Positions 1-9,955 of a DNA stretch of 64,000 nucleotides are shown piece by piece. Both the position numbers and the translations under genes were made by a program. The notes under the pieces were generated by a model. The model was not told the origin of the DNA. It did no database searches and worked only from the letters and a program-made list of their open reading frames with translations. The stretch is from Alentia gelatinosa (lineage: Eukaryota; Annelida; Polychaeta; Phyllodocida; Polynoidae): contig OX465579.1 in assembly GCA_950022655.1 (NCBI GenBank), positions 133,084,118-133,148,117 of the forward strand, read 5' to 3'. Positions within the stretch are counted from its first letter, which is position 1. Each line of letters starts with the position of its first letter.

Positions 1-905
1 CTGGGTTATCCAATAGTTTTTCTCTCTCTTAAAATGAAATAATTTTTGATGACAGTTAATATCTAGATATCTTTCTATCTGTTCCTTTACGAATGACCAT
101 TGCTTGGTTGGATAAGTCATTTTATAAAACGGAATCCAATTTTTCTGATTCAGATGTTTATGCAGTCCTTCCTGGGAGTAGTTACTGTAACTTTTACCCT
201 CAAATTCAGTTTCTTTATGTGCTACTTTAACTCGTTTGCGTGTTACATAGACAGCATAATGGTCGCTGACAAGGTTCACATCCACTCCAGATGAGGATAC
301 ATCATCCGAATCTGTCAGTATATGATCAATACAAGTCCCTCTAGAGGGGCGTGTGATGTCTTTAATCAAGTTTTTTAAGCTGTATTCTCTAAGAAATTCC
401 CAGAGTAGTTTACCCTCAGCAGAATTGCGACACCTTGTATTTATATTATCATCGCCTATCAGCCATTTTTCACATTTACTATATTTATGTCCAGATATGA
501 TTTTTTCCAATATTTCAAGAAACAAATTTACCTTACCAGAAGGAGGTCTGTAATAAACTATCAGTACTATCTGCTTTTGTGATGGGCGTTTGATATATAA
601 TACTAGAATATCTTGATTTAATGACGACTCAGATAAATCTCGATCCATTTCACAGTACTGATTTAGATTGTTGGCGACATAACAACATACTCCACCTCCG
701 ATACCATGTTTCCGGTCTACACGATACAGCGCCTTGTCCTTGACTCCCACCATACCATCTGTGTGGTTGTCTGTCAACCATGTCTCACCATAGCACATTA
801 TGTCTATATTTTTGAACAAGTAGGAAGTTTCATCAGTGTGCCTATATAGGCTTCTAACATTAAGATAAGCGATACTTGTACCTTTCTTGATCAACTCATC
901 CATAT
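1..905 (-). mobile_element. Non-LTR retrotransposon (CR1/Jockey-like LINE), endonuclease part of ORF2, runs off left edge
   Basis: Reading the minus strand from about 905 down to base 1 gives one uninterrupted frame of about 300 codons. It has the order of an apurinic-type (APE) endonuclease: an early Leu-Asn-Val-Arg-Ser-Leu segment, Gly-Glu-Thr-Trp (metal-binding Glu), Tyr-Tyr-Arg-Pro-Pro, a Gly-Asp-Asp-Asn motif where most relatives have Gly-Asp-Phe-Asn, an Asp-His-Ile-Leu segment, and Ser-Asp-His-Tyr near the C-terminal end. These are the hallmarks of the enzyme that nicks target DNA for target-primed reverse transcription in CR1, L2, Rex and Jockey groups. A Met sits at 903-905 in an open frame that meets a stop about 45 bases upstream. 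The reverse transcriptase would lie left of the window. The absence of stops suggests a young copy. The exact family cannot be told from this part. Confidence 0.93.
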
Positions 906-1093
906 TGCTGTTTAAATAACATGAATACAAAATATCTACTTACAGTTGTGAAGTAATGACCATAATGAATGTGAAGTGGGATGAGTAGAGATGAGATTGT
1001 GCATTCAAAGGAGGCGAGCGTTAAAGTAGCTGGCCTCGAATTGAAGACCATAGTGGACAGCGCAAGCTTGCAGCTTGTGGTATCCAATACAGC

Positions 1094-1135
1094 GGTGAGT
1101 GATGTGTTGATAGGGATGACAACACATCACTCACC
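1094..1135. repeat. Perfect 16-bp inverted repeat with 10-base loop
   Basis: The arm ggtgagtgatgtgttg at 1094-1109 is exactly reverse-complementary to 1120-1135, with ten bases between. It lies about 190 bases beyond the presumed 5' side of the LINE ORF. It could be a hairpin in the element's 5' region, the end of a small inverted-repeat element, or a palindromic mutation. No target-site duplication is obvious. Confidence 0.85.
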
Positions 1136-1372
1136 AAATGACAAAGCACTTAATTGCATTTCGAAAACTATCTTATCTAATACATGAAATATGTTATAAT
1201 AATGAAGTAAATGTCCGGTCTCTTGATTACCTTAAGGGAATATCAGTCTACCTCTTCTTTAAAAACATGTCAAGAGCTGAAGTGAGCGAGAGTTCAGGGT
1301 TCCTCTCAACTGTGCGAGAAAATGCCGTCACTCCACCCGTATTCCTTTCACTCGTTTCCCCCGCGAAGAAAA

Positions 1373-1421
1373 GATCAAAGCGGTTACAGCCTCGCCGAAG
1401 ATCAAAGGGACGGTGCCGCCG
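1373..1421. promoter_or_regulatory. Paired TCF/LEF sites plus C-clamp helper-like site
   Basis: Two copies of GATCAAAG lie 27 bases apart (1373-1380 and 1400-1407). The second is followed seven bases later by GCCGCCG (1415-1421), which fits the helper-site consensus GCCGCCR bound by the C-clamp of invertebrate TCF proteins in Drosophila work. The block is GC-rich in an AT-rich neighbourhood. It lies about 4 kb upstream of the presumed Axin start, so a distal Wnt-response element is a reasonable inference. Confidence 0.5.
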
Positions 1422-1449
1422 CAGCTTGAACTTGACGACTTTTCTAATG

Positions 1450-4400
1450 AGATAACGAATAAACCTACATGAAAATAAACAACCGGGTTCTACTTGCGCA
1501 ATGTTGTTGCGATGCCAGGCTTCATAAATAATATAAATGCTGAAATAGGGGAGTCCGAGCTAAAGTACACTGGTGTTGAGGGGGAAGTGACCGGTGGAGT
1601 TTAGAAAGGGGCGTTGTGGATTGAGATCACAGGACCGACAGCGATATGCCAACTAATTGGTGGCTGTTATCGGGACGCTCGGACGTACAGATTACCAGGT
1701 TAAAAAACGTTCCGACCTTGGGGGTACCACGAGGAAAATCGGGGCCCGGTATTTAGACCTTTCCTCGAGTGCAACTCTTTTTTTCTTCTTTTAACTACCC
1801 CTTCAACTTAGCACATAGACTATACTCTACTTATCTATTAAGATTAGAAAGTGTTATCGTAATTATATCTGATTATTTACCAAAACTTCTCATAACCTCT
1901 TAAAGTGAATAAACACTGTTAATTTCTACCTTTTTAATTCATTAACCGATTAGTAATTATAAATACATTTACCTTCACAGTGGGTCTGGAAGTGGTACTG
2001 ATTATAATACATTAGCACCAAGCATTAACTGAGTACAGCGATCTCTGTTATTACAGCACCGGATGGGATCACACACCTTTGTAATTTAAGTAAATATAGT
2101 CGCAATTTTGTGTGGTCCAATTCTCAGGAAGAATGAGAAACCATCCCGATGGAGGTCCAGCCCGCACGACACGCTTGCAATCCACAACAGAAATCATCCG
2201 GATACGCATTGGTGGATAATCTTAATCCAGACAATACTTGTTTAAACTGCTTACGCTATAGTGGATTATCTCAGCCGGATATGAACATTGATGGATTAAA
2301 ACATGTTTAAATAAGCTCATCTAATGTGAAATATGTCTACAAAGAAAATGATGCTTTGAATTGCCATAATATTTAGTTTGATAACTAATATTTTGAATGC
2401 TGAATAATAAATTCAACATTACCATGGTTCTGATCTGCATGGTCGTATTCTCCTCTTTGTTGACACTATGCAATACCCTCTCAGTTGCTCGGATATCACT
2501 ACGTGTCAACTACGCAGAGAATAGGACTTTGCAGATAAAAACCTTGGTAATATTGTGTTCAGTGTATTCATACCGAATGTAGGGACCAGAGGGGTGGGGA
2601 CCAGGCGGTGATGCTCTATTCACTGATGGGATAAATCACACTGACATGTGAACCGCTATTTTTGTCATCTACATATCAGTGATTCGATATCAACCTTACT
2701 GCATGTGTGAGTGCGGCTATGTCGTTAAAGCATATTACACCAATCCAGCATAATGTAAACCCAATAAAATACTCGAGATTTCTTCTTTGGCCTACCCATA
2801 CTAGTATAGCCTGTATTTAAATGTCTCCTTCGACATGACAGTCTCGTCTTTGGCAGATTCTAGCCTACTATATAACTATTTAAGCATAAGTTCCACATAT
2901 ATTACACAAGAAGTAAGTGTAATAGTTTCCGATATACATTTATGTAGGCTACTAAGAGCATTTTTTATGGAACAGAAATCCATTTTCATTTGTGCTGTAG
3001 CAAAGTCTTGCGACCGGTGCACTAATAGACACGCAGTTGAAGAAGTCTGGGCATGTCTCAGACAAGCCTGCTCAGAAAAAATGGAATAGGAGAATCGCCG
3101 TTGTTATGTTCTTGGTAATTAATGTGAAGCTTTTGTTCAGGTTTAAAAAAACCTGTCTTGAGTTATGAAAAAATGAGCCCCTGTAGACTTTCTGTGAATA
3201 CATACTTATCGTCCTGATCTACGTTTGGGCGGACATTTTTTTATTACATCAGGCAAAACGTGTGTGTGTGTGGGGGGGGGGGGGGGGCAGTAAGTTGAAC
3301 CAAGGGAGGAGGGGGAAAAACACCTAAAAATACAAGAAAAAAACATTTTTGACCAACAGATCTCGGGGGGAGGGGGGCGCTTGCCATCTCCCCTCATTGA
3401 TACATAATTGTCTTCCTGACATATATGTATGACGTCTTGTTAAAAACATATATCCTACAATTTGATGGTGGCACCACCTGGTGATGTTTAGATATTGTCA
3501 ACTACCAGTCAAAACTGTTTGCTTGTGATTCATCTGGATGACAAATGTGTAAATTTAACGTTTTGTCCATGTTACCAATCTCTATTGGTAAAATAAGGCA
3601 CTTTACATTTGCTTGATTTACATAGGAAATGTACTGAGAAATATGGTTTTCTTCAATTCTTACAAAAATAAGGATGGCGACTTATGCCTTTCAAAATATA
3701 TGTGCAGTATGACACCTCTTCTATATTCTGTGAAAATTTGAAATAAATTAGATGAGTTTTACTTTGTGAAGAATAACTTTTTAGAATATCTATGCATGTT
3801 CTTTTATGGTATTATCATGGTATTGAACTCTACTCAGAAACTAGTTAACAGGGTGAACCCCGACATTTCAGTTGGATATGTAGGCCTATTCTACAACACT
3901 TTGAGATCATCATATTAATTTTTCAGGGAAATTGCATGGGATTCGATTTTCCAGGCAAATTGTCTGATATGCTTTCAAACATTCAGCACTTCCATTATTC
4001 AAAATAATACCGAGGGTAGGCCTAGTTCAGTGTCATTTGAAGCTTTGTGCTCATCTGTCATTCTAGGTACTCGTTTAGATTTTACTATCAACATGGCCTA
4101 TGTTTGACCAGCATTGACTTACAGAACATGTGTTTAAACTTAGTTCTGTCGAATTGACTTTGTTAAGGAATAATGTTTCAGACGCGGTTGTCCAAAGCTA
4201 TGGCGCATTGTCCACGCTTGTCTTTCACATCCAATGCGAGTAGTACAAAGTGAGAAAAAAGACCAGTCGAAACAAAGCATTTTTTCTTGTAACGATTTTA
4301 TTCAACAATACTATAGGATAAATCCTCTTTGTTTCTGACCACAGGCTGGTCACAATTTAGGTAATTAATTAAACAGCACCATAGGCTAACATGAAAGAGA

Positions 4401-5400
4401 GCGACGAATAGACTGCCCCGACACCCTTTTGACGCTGAGTAACTTCAAAGGGAACCGCCTGCCGGGCTGTGGGGTCCTACTACTGACACTCGTGTAGCCA
4501 TTACCGGCAAATAACCGTCAGCACACCTCCAGCTAAGACTAGGCTCACCATAAAGAACTGCCGAGAACAACTGCAAACTTTGTGAAGTCTGTCACCCCGG
4601 CTTAGCGCATAATGCCGGACTATTGAATATATTTATGGAGGCTGCAATCGCTCAGGGGTTAAATGAATGAATTAATCTAAACAGGACCTAGGAATAGTTT
4701 CTCTTGTCTGATCTTCACTTGTCTGAACAAGTTTTCAGTTTATTATGCGCTGGCTATAGAGTTTAATTAAGAAGAGGAATCCACCACCTTTTTTCTTTTC
4801 ATAAAAATTCTACCACAAACTTTGACAAAGTTCCAGATATCTAAACAAAAATTAAAGAGACTTTCCTACAACTTAAATTGTAAAAAAACTTGGTTTGGCA
4901 CAGGCATAGACCTGTAATTAGGGCCTACAATTTCAACAAATATATAATAAATTAAATATAGATAGTCACATTAAAAAAAGATAAATGGATGTTAGTATTG
5001 TTACTTGTTGGCTGTATTTTCAGTGAAAATGACGTTATCTATGTCACCATTGATTGAGTGAATGGGAGTCTAATATTATACCGTGATAATAGACCATGAT
5101 CCAAAAAAAGTAACCAGAAGATGTTGTGTAACACTCTCTCTTTGTTTTTGCCTTTGAGAAGGATATAATCATTGGTCTGAATGAAGTTTGCCGACACAGT
5201 GAGCACGTTCCACAAGGGGCCATGTGGCCGGGTTGACAAACCATCTGTTGAGGGGTAGGAGGTTGTGCAGGAACATACTTTCCTTCATATGATTTAAAGG
5301 ATCTGCAGAGTTACTATAAAAAGTAAATCATATATCCTGATGCTTTATATAATGTACTTTTATATACTGACTTTGTCTAATTTACATTAGTTCTATTGAA
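1450..5400. other. Upstream non-coding stretch
   Basis: AT-rich sequence without a supportable gene. It contains one GT run merging into a 16-base poly-G tract (3261-3287), one isolated TCF-like CTTCAAAGG site near 4445, and short ORFs of no more than about 85 codons that show no domain or codon pattern. I see no tRNA, rRNA or transposon protein here. Confidence 0.6.
3261..3287. repeat. (GT)n followed by poly-G tract
   Basis: A short GT run leads into 16 consecutive G at 3272-3287. It is the most upstream of 23 mononucleotide G or C tracts of eleven or more bases found in the window. Confidence 0.9.
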
Positions 5401-5489
5401 GTATGTTTGAATTAGGAGACATGTGGTCCCCTCGGTGCAGAGTCGTACAGGCCTGACACACTTTCGGAGATGTTGATTCTCGCTCGTCG

Positions 5490-5567
5490 CTGATTGGCGC
5501 GGCGTCTTCAGAAGTGCGTGACGTCACTGACCCAGGGGGTAGTCGGCGGCGAGTCAGTACTTTGATG
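5490..5567 (+). promoter_or_regulatory. Probable Axin core-promoter region: inverted CCAAT, CRE, TCF plus helper
   Basis: Within 75 bases there is GATTGGC (5492-5498, an inverted CCAAT box), a full CRE palindrome TGACGTCA (5519-5526), CGGCGGC (5544-5550, a reverse helper-like site) and CTTTGATG (5560-5567, TCF/LEF). The stretch is CpG-rich between AT-rich flanks and sits just before a good splice donor at 5668. No TATA box is seen. I infer that this is the promoter of the Axin transcript; the transcription start cannot be placed exactly. Confidence 0.5.
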
Positions 5568-5667
5568 TTGAGGATTCAAACTTTTCAAATTTCTTGTGCT
5601 AATTCGCCGTCCTTACCCCGAAACTTTCGTGGAGAAACTTACATTTACACTGCCTGGGGACAATCAG
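5560..5667 (+). other. Axin: Probable non-coding first exon of Axin (5' boundary uncertain)
   Basis: The sequence ends in CAG|GTAAGT with the donor at 5668, a strong match to the splice-donor consensus, and directly follows the promoter-like block. The next good acceptor with a pyrimidine-rich tail is at 8767, just before the coding exon. A 5' non-coding exon followed by a large exon holding the start codon and RGS domain is also the arrangement of vertebrate AXIN genes. A second donor (GGGTAAGT, GT at 6017-6018) could end an alternative first exon. Transcript data would decide. Confidence 0.45.
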
Positions 5668-8600
5668 GTAAGTTGTGACTTGTTATTGGATCCAAAAGAA
5701 GTGTCTGTAAACTTTTAGTGGTCGCGGGTCGACCTAGTAGGGCTATGTCTGCCAAACTTTGGTGTGCAGTCGGTCTGTGCCACATGCCTTCACCACTCAC
5801 TTTATTGTGTGGGCCGAGTGTACGGTCATTCAAGCCGGTGGGACGGCCCGAGCTGACTGCTCCACAGTAGTCACCGCTGAAAATATGAGGTATTCGAACA
5901 GTTTGTGAACAAAGATTGGATTATTCAGCGCACACAGTCACCATTCGGATGATTTACGCTACATATTCGGGAGGTTGCAATTTAAACATAACACATTTTG
6001 TGCTTTGGAAGTTCGGGTAAGTTTGGGATTCTTTTGTGTTGTCCCTGAGCCTGGTCACTAGGTCCGTGGAGTTGTACACTACTATTCCCAGCTTATCACA
6101 ATATCAGCCAACGACACCCAAGTTGAAGTAGAAGCTTGTTGTCTGCTATTTGTGTCTTGAAACTTAGAAGTTATGCAGTCATATATTCAACAACATTATC
6201 ATTCTGCGTAACACGAACAGGGCACTATTCAGTATTTGGCGAAGTTGACGGCATTCACTCTTTGCGTTGACTCTGGTTTAGAATCCAAATAGTCTACATC
6301 ATCATCATGTAGTACATTAACGCCAGATTCGTCGTAATCCCTTTAAAAAAGAAGATTATACTAATGTTTGACTTATAAATGAATTATTTCAAAAATGATT
6401 CTTTTGTCTCTATCAAACACAGTGACCGCACATAAATAATCTAATTTATAATAAACAGCGTGGAGATATTTTATGATATAAATAAGCCGATGGGCTCACG
6501 TCAATTGATCGCCAATTTCATTATCTATCACATTGTGTCTCAAAGAGAAAGTTCAACCAACTTTTCAGTACATAAAGTTCACCCGCAGAAATCCTGCAAT
6601 ATTTTTGCGTTAGTGAAACATCTCCGTTCATCCATTGACAGATGATACGGGCCTACGAGCGTGGCCGTGAATGTGTCATTCGGGACGAGTTACCTCGCCA
6701 CAATTGAGATTTGTCTCTCAACAAAAAACAACGGATTATTACCACATGTAATAATTTTAACATCCATAAGAAGTGTGCTTTATTATAATGAGACTTGCCT
6801 TAGAATTAAAGGTTGATCTCTTTTTACAACTCCTATACTCTGTAATAATACAAAAATTGTAAACAAAGTTGTGTTCTCGCGGAAGCCCCCTGCAGGTGCC
6901 CCCTCATTTGCATAGACCATCATGGCGGCCTCACGGTCTGTTGTGACCCAGTGAAACATGCTCCAAAAGAAGTCGCGATGGGACCTTGAAAAGAGCCTGT
7001 GCATCGGTAAATCAGCAACACAGAGAAAGAAAACACATAGGAGTTGCTTGTAGAGGATAGGTATGACAATATAAGCCCAGTGTCTAGGGGAACCATTCCG
7101 AATCTCAACAGGGGAATGGCAAGATGGCCTCCGATACTCGGTTGGCCATGTAGTTACGCTAAGCATGAGAAGCCACTGCATCGGTGATTTTGAGAACCCA
7201 CGTTTGACATTTTTTGACAGCCAGAGCATGAACCCTTCAAAACGCATGTTCAAAGCCGTTAGTCTTATGCAGTCACCTTAAGGTTCAACTGTAGGCGACT
7301 CTCTTCTTTTGGAGATTCGCCAGTTCAAAATTGACTGGAAGATCGATTTTCGTTAGCTTTGATTCCGACCAGTCGAGTGATCGAGCCCTGCATGCAGGTT
7401 CAGTCTGGACTGTTGTGTGCCCTCGCCCTCCACTGACGGCAACAAAAGCCACGTACTGTCAATGTTAACGTTGCTAGTTTGTATGTGATTATGGGCATGT
7501 AAGTATCGTAAACCGTTCAGATCACAGTTTTATTTTGTAGATGAATCGACACGACTCCCGATTTGTCCGTACCCGTGGGTTGGTGCTGTCAGTGAGGCAG
7601 GTTGGTCTATCACTGAAGCCATGCCCGTCTATTACAAACCTCCCCTATGGCACTTAGCCCAGCCTTTGATCTAGCTCGCCTCACTTTGTAGTCTGTTTGA
7701 TCGTTTTTCCCGGGTTCTGGTGGTTAAAACAGACTCCATAGTTGGGTAGAAGCTCGTCTAAGCACACGGTAGGAAATGGGGACTGATTTTATTATTTGAC
7801 CTTATTTTTTAGTGCTGTGTTTACGTTCTTCTTTTTAGCGTATCGATTGTCAATGACAATAGTATTCCATCTGTTTATTTTCTTGATAACATTTTTAATG
7901 TACGATAATTCAAACGCGGCACCTGGTCTTACTGCACGAACAGATTATATATTTTACTACCTTGTAAAGGAAAGGTCTTGCGCTATTTTACAAATAAAAA
8001 ACGCCAACGTCTGTTATTCTTGTTTAATGGAAATTAACACAGTTTTTGTTGACGTCAAAATTAAATAATCACTAGACCTTACATAAATCGCTCTACGAGG
8101 ATGCACGCTTATATGGAGGATATCTGCATCATATAAGTGGTTTAACATAAAAATGATTCCGTTTAACTGGGACTTCAAAGGATTTTATCCCTGAACTTCA
8201 AAGGAACGCACAGAGTACATGTGCTTACGTTTCAAACCTGTTCATTAGGAATTAATCTATCGTGATGGTCTACGCAAGAAACGATACAGACATTACGTAT
8301 GGAAATTCTTCCCTGAAATAACTTTTCAAATATAGCTCTGTCTGTGTATGTATGTGGAGTAAAATTATTGATTTAAAATAGAGGCTCCCTTGCGAGAGGA
8401 ACGAAAGGATAAATGTATGTAATATGAGGACTTCAAAGAGGCACCTATGTGTTCGTGCTTTTCCCGCATCAGATCAAAAGGCTTGGTCAAGTGAAGGCAG
8501 CAACAATGGCATTTTCTCGCAATTCATGTGAAGATAACTGAGCAGGAAGCCTTTTGAAGTTGAATTCTAGCTCTTAGGTTTCATTAGTCCTCTGTAGTGT

Positions 8601-8767
8601 AGTGTAAAACCGCCCTTCTGCTTGCAAACGCAGGGGCCCCCATATCGCTTTCATTTATATCTAGTTGATGTCAGGATAGTGTATGATAGCACAAAGTGTT
8701 TTTTGATGGTTGTGGCATCTCCCTGCTCATCTGACGTTAATGCCTCTCTTTTGATGTTTGTTTCCAG
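5668..8767 (+). other. Axin intron 1 (inferred), non-coding
   Basis: About 3.1 kb, mostly AT-rich. It holds an octamer ATTTGCAT at 6906-6913 inside a small GC-richer patch, and TCF-like sites near 7664 (CTTTGATC), 8175, 8198 and 8433 (all CTTCAAAG). A full CRE palindrome lies at 8050-8057. A 156-codon minus-strand frame at 6783-7253 has no recognisable domain and I do not accept it as a gene. Confidence 0.5.
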
Positions 8768-8978
8768 ATTACCCCAGTGATGTGGACACCTCTGCGGCGC
8801 TAGACTTGCTGTGCAACACGCAATCACTTTCTGTGCAAGTTGTAGCCTGACCGCCATCTTTCTGTACTGTTGCGCACCTCCAAGTATGCTGCACCATTGG
8901 GAAGGCCCTTTGGTGACCTCATAGGAGTATGCCCCCGCCAAGACTACACCCACCGCCACCACCACCACCACCATCAAG
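8768..8978 (+). other. Axin: 5' untranslated part of Axin exon 2 with three upstream ORFs
   Basis: The acceptor TTTCCAG ends at 8767. Between it and the Axin ATG there are three upstream ATGs, each with its own stop: 8780-8803 (7 codons), 8886-8924 (12 codons) and 8929-8982 (17 codons). None is in frame with an extension of Axin. Three uORFs in 200 bases would be expected to lower scanning to the main ATG, so translation of Axin is likely throttled or conditional. Confidence 0.6.
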
Positions 8979-8982
8979 ATGA
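8929..8982 (+). CDS. Polyproline upstream ORF overlapping the Axin start codon
   Basis: This 17-codon uORF begins with Met-Pro-Pro-Pro and contains a run of eight prolines (8950-8973) just before its end. Its stop TGA (8980-8982) overlaps the Axin ATG (8979-8981) as ATGA. Runs of proline slow ribosomes and need eIF5A; a stop that overlaps the next start favours termination-reinitiation. Both are known effects, but their use here is inference. The CCA repeat that encodes the prolines may also simply be an unstable microsatellite in a leader. Confidence 0.55.
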   Translation: MPPPRLHPPPPPPPPSR

Positions 8983-9955
8983 GTATAGAAGTCCAACAGT
9001 TTCTCAACGATTCAGGGGGAAACTTCACCGAAACTGCCCCTCGGCCACCCGTGCCTGGGGAGGAGAATGAGCTTCATTCCAACGGCGGCACGTCAACTCG
9101 AAGTAGTGGCTCGCACAAGAGCCACCTGTCGGCTAAGAGTCACACGTCGGCCAAGTCACACCGAAGCGACAGTTCGCCGGCCACAGCGGCGGCGACGCCA
9201 CGTCGCTCCAACCTGGACAAGACGTCGCTACTCACGACGTCGTTGAGCTGCTCAGCTGCCCTGGACGGCGAGGATGTGGACGCGCCGCTGGGGTTCGAAC
9301 CAGAGGGCAGCGCAGCAAGCTCTCCGCCGTTCACAGAAAATAGTTCTCCACCCTACCTCAAGTGGGCTGAGAATCTCATCCACTTATTGGACGACAGCGA
9401 TGGTGTCAAGCTTTTCAAGCAGTTTCTCGACCAGGAGCAATGTGCCAACACATTGGACTTCTGGTTCGCCTGTCGCGGACTTAAGATGGTCTCGGGGAAA
9501 GATGAGGCGAAGATCCACAGTTTGGTCAAGTTGATATACCGCAAGTATATCAAGAGTGATCAGCTTCTATTAAAACCTGACATCAAGAAGCGAATCGCTG
9601 ACCGTCTTAACCGAAAGGATCGAATCGACCAAACTATTTTCGATGAAGCTCAAAAAGAGGTGGAAGAGACGATGCGAAATGATTCGTATCCACTCTTCCT
9701 TAAGTCGGACCTCTATGTGCTATATGTTCAAACTGGCGGGGAAAGCCCCAAAACCAGCAACAACTCGAGTGGATCTAATAGTGTCCGGCCACTTTCAGGC
9801 CCTCTACCCACTCTCCAAGAAGGAGAGGAGTTGAAAGGGGAGGATATATTCAAGGTTCCAAACAACACGTTGTCTCTAGCACTTACACCATCAGCACTTT
9901 TTGTCACGAGGCATGCGCGGATGTCTCCAAATACACCTTTCAAGAAACCAGAAGG
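8979..9955 (+). CDS. Axin: Axin, coding exon 1: tankyrase-binding segments and APC-binding RGS domain
   Basis: Axin is the cytoplasmic scaffold that brings APC, GSK3, CK1 and beta-catenin together so that beta-catenin is phosphorylated and destroyed in the absence of Wnt. This exon gives residues 1-325 plus two bases of codon 326. Residues 20-32 hold Arg-Pro-Pro-Val-Pro-Gly-Glu-Glu (R22 to E29), the first tankyrase-binding motif; residues 104-112 (Leu-Gly-Phe-Glu-Pro-Glu-Gly-Ser-Ala) match the second. Between them are Ser/Lys/His repeats (46-63). The RGS domain runs from about 127 (Tyr-Leu-Lys-Trp-Ala) to 250, with Leu-Asp-Phe-Trp-Phe-Ala-Cys at 159-165 and Phe-Leu-Lys-Ser-Asp-Leu-Tyr at 240-246, and binds APC SAMP repeats. 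After it come Glu-Ser-Pro-Lys and Leu-Pro-Thr-Leu, as in vertebrate Axin. The start lies in AAGATGA; the exon ends at GG|GTAAGT. It is unusual in carrying 23 extra residues (81-103) within the second tankyrase segment. Confidence 0.97.

Noticed and set aside
5255..5276. let-7-like string near 5255
   Set aside because: Several mismatches and no complementary arm for a precursor hairpin.
6783..7253. 156-codon minus-strand frame in Axin intron 1
   Set aside because: No domain, no low-divergence motif, no splice or promoter signals, and composition like its surroundings. Probably a chance frame.
8651..9028. Minus-strand frame of 125 codons opposite the Axin leader
   Set aside because: It is antisense to the uORFs and Axin start; its valine and glycine runs come from the CCA repeat.
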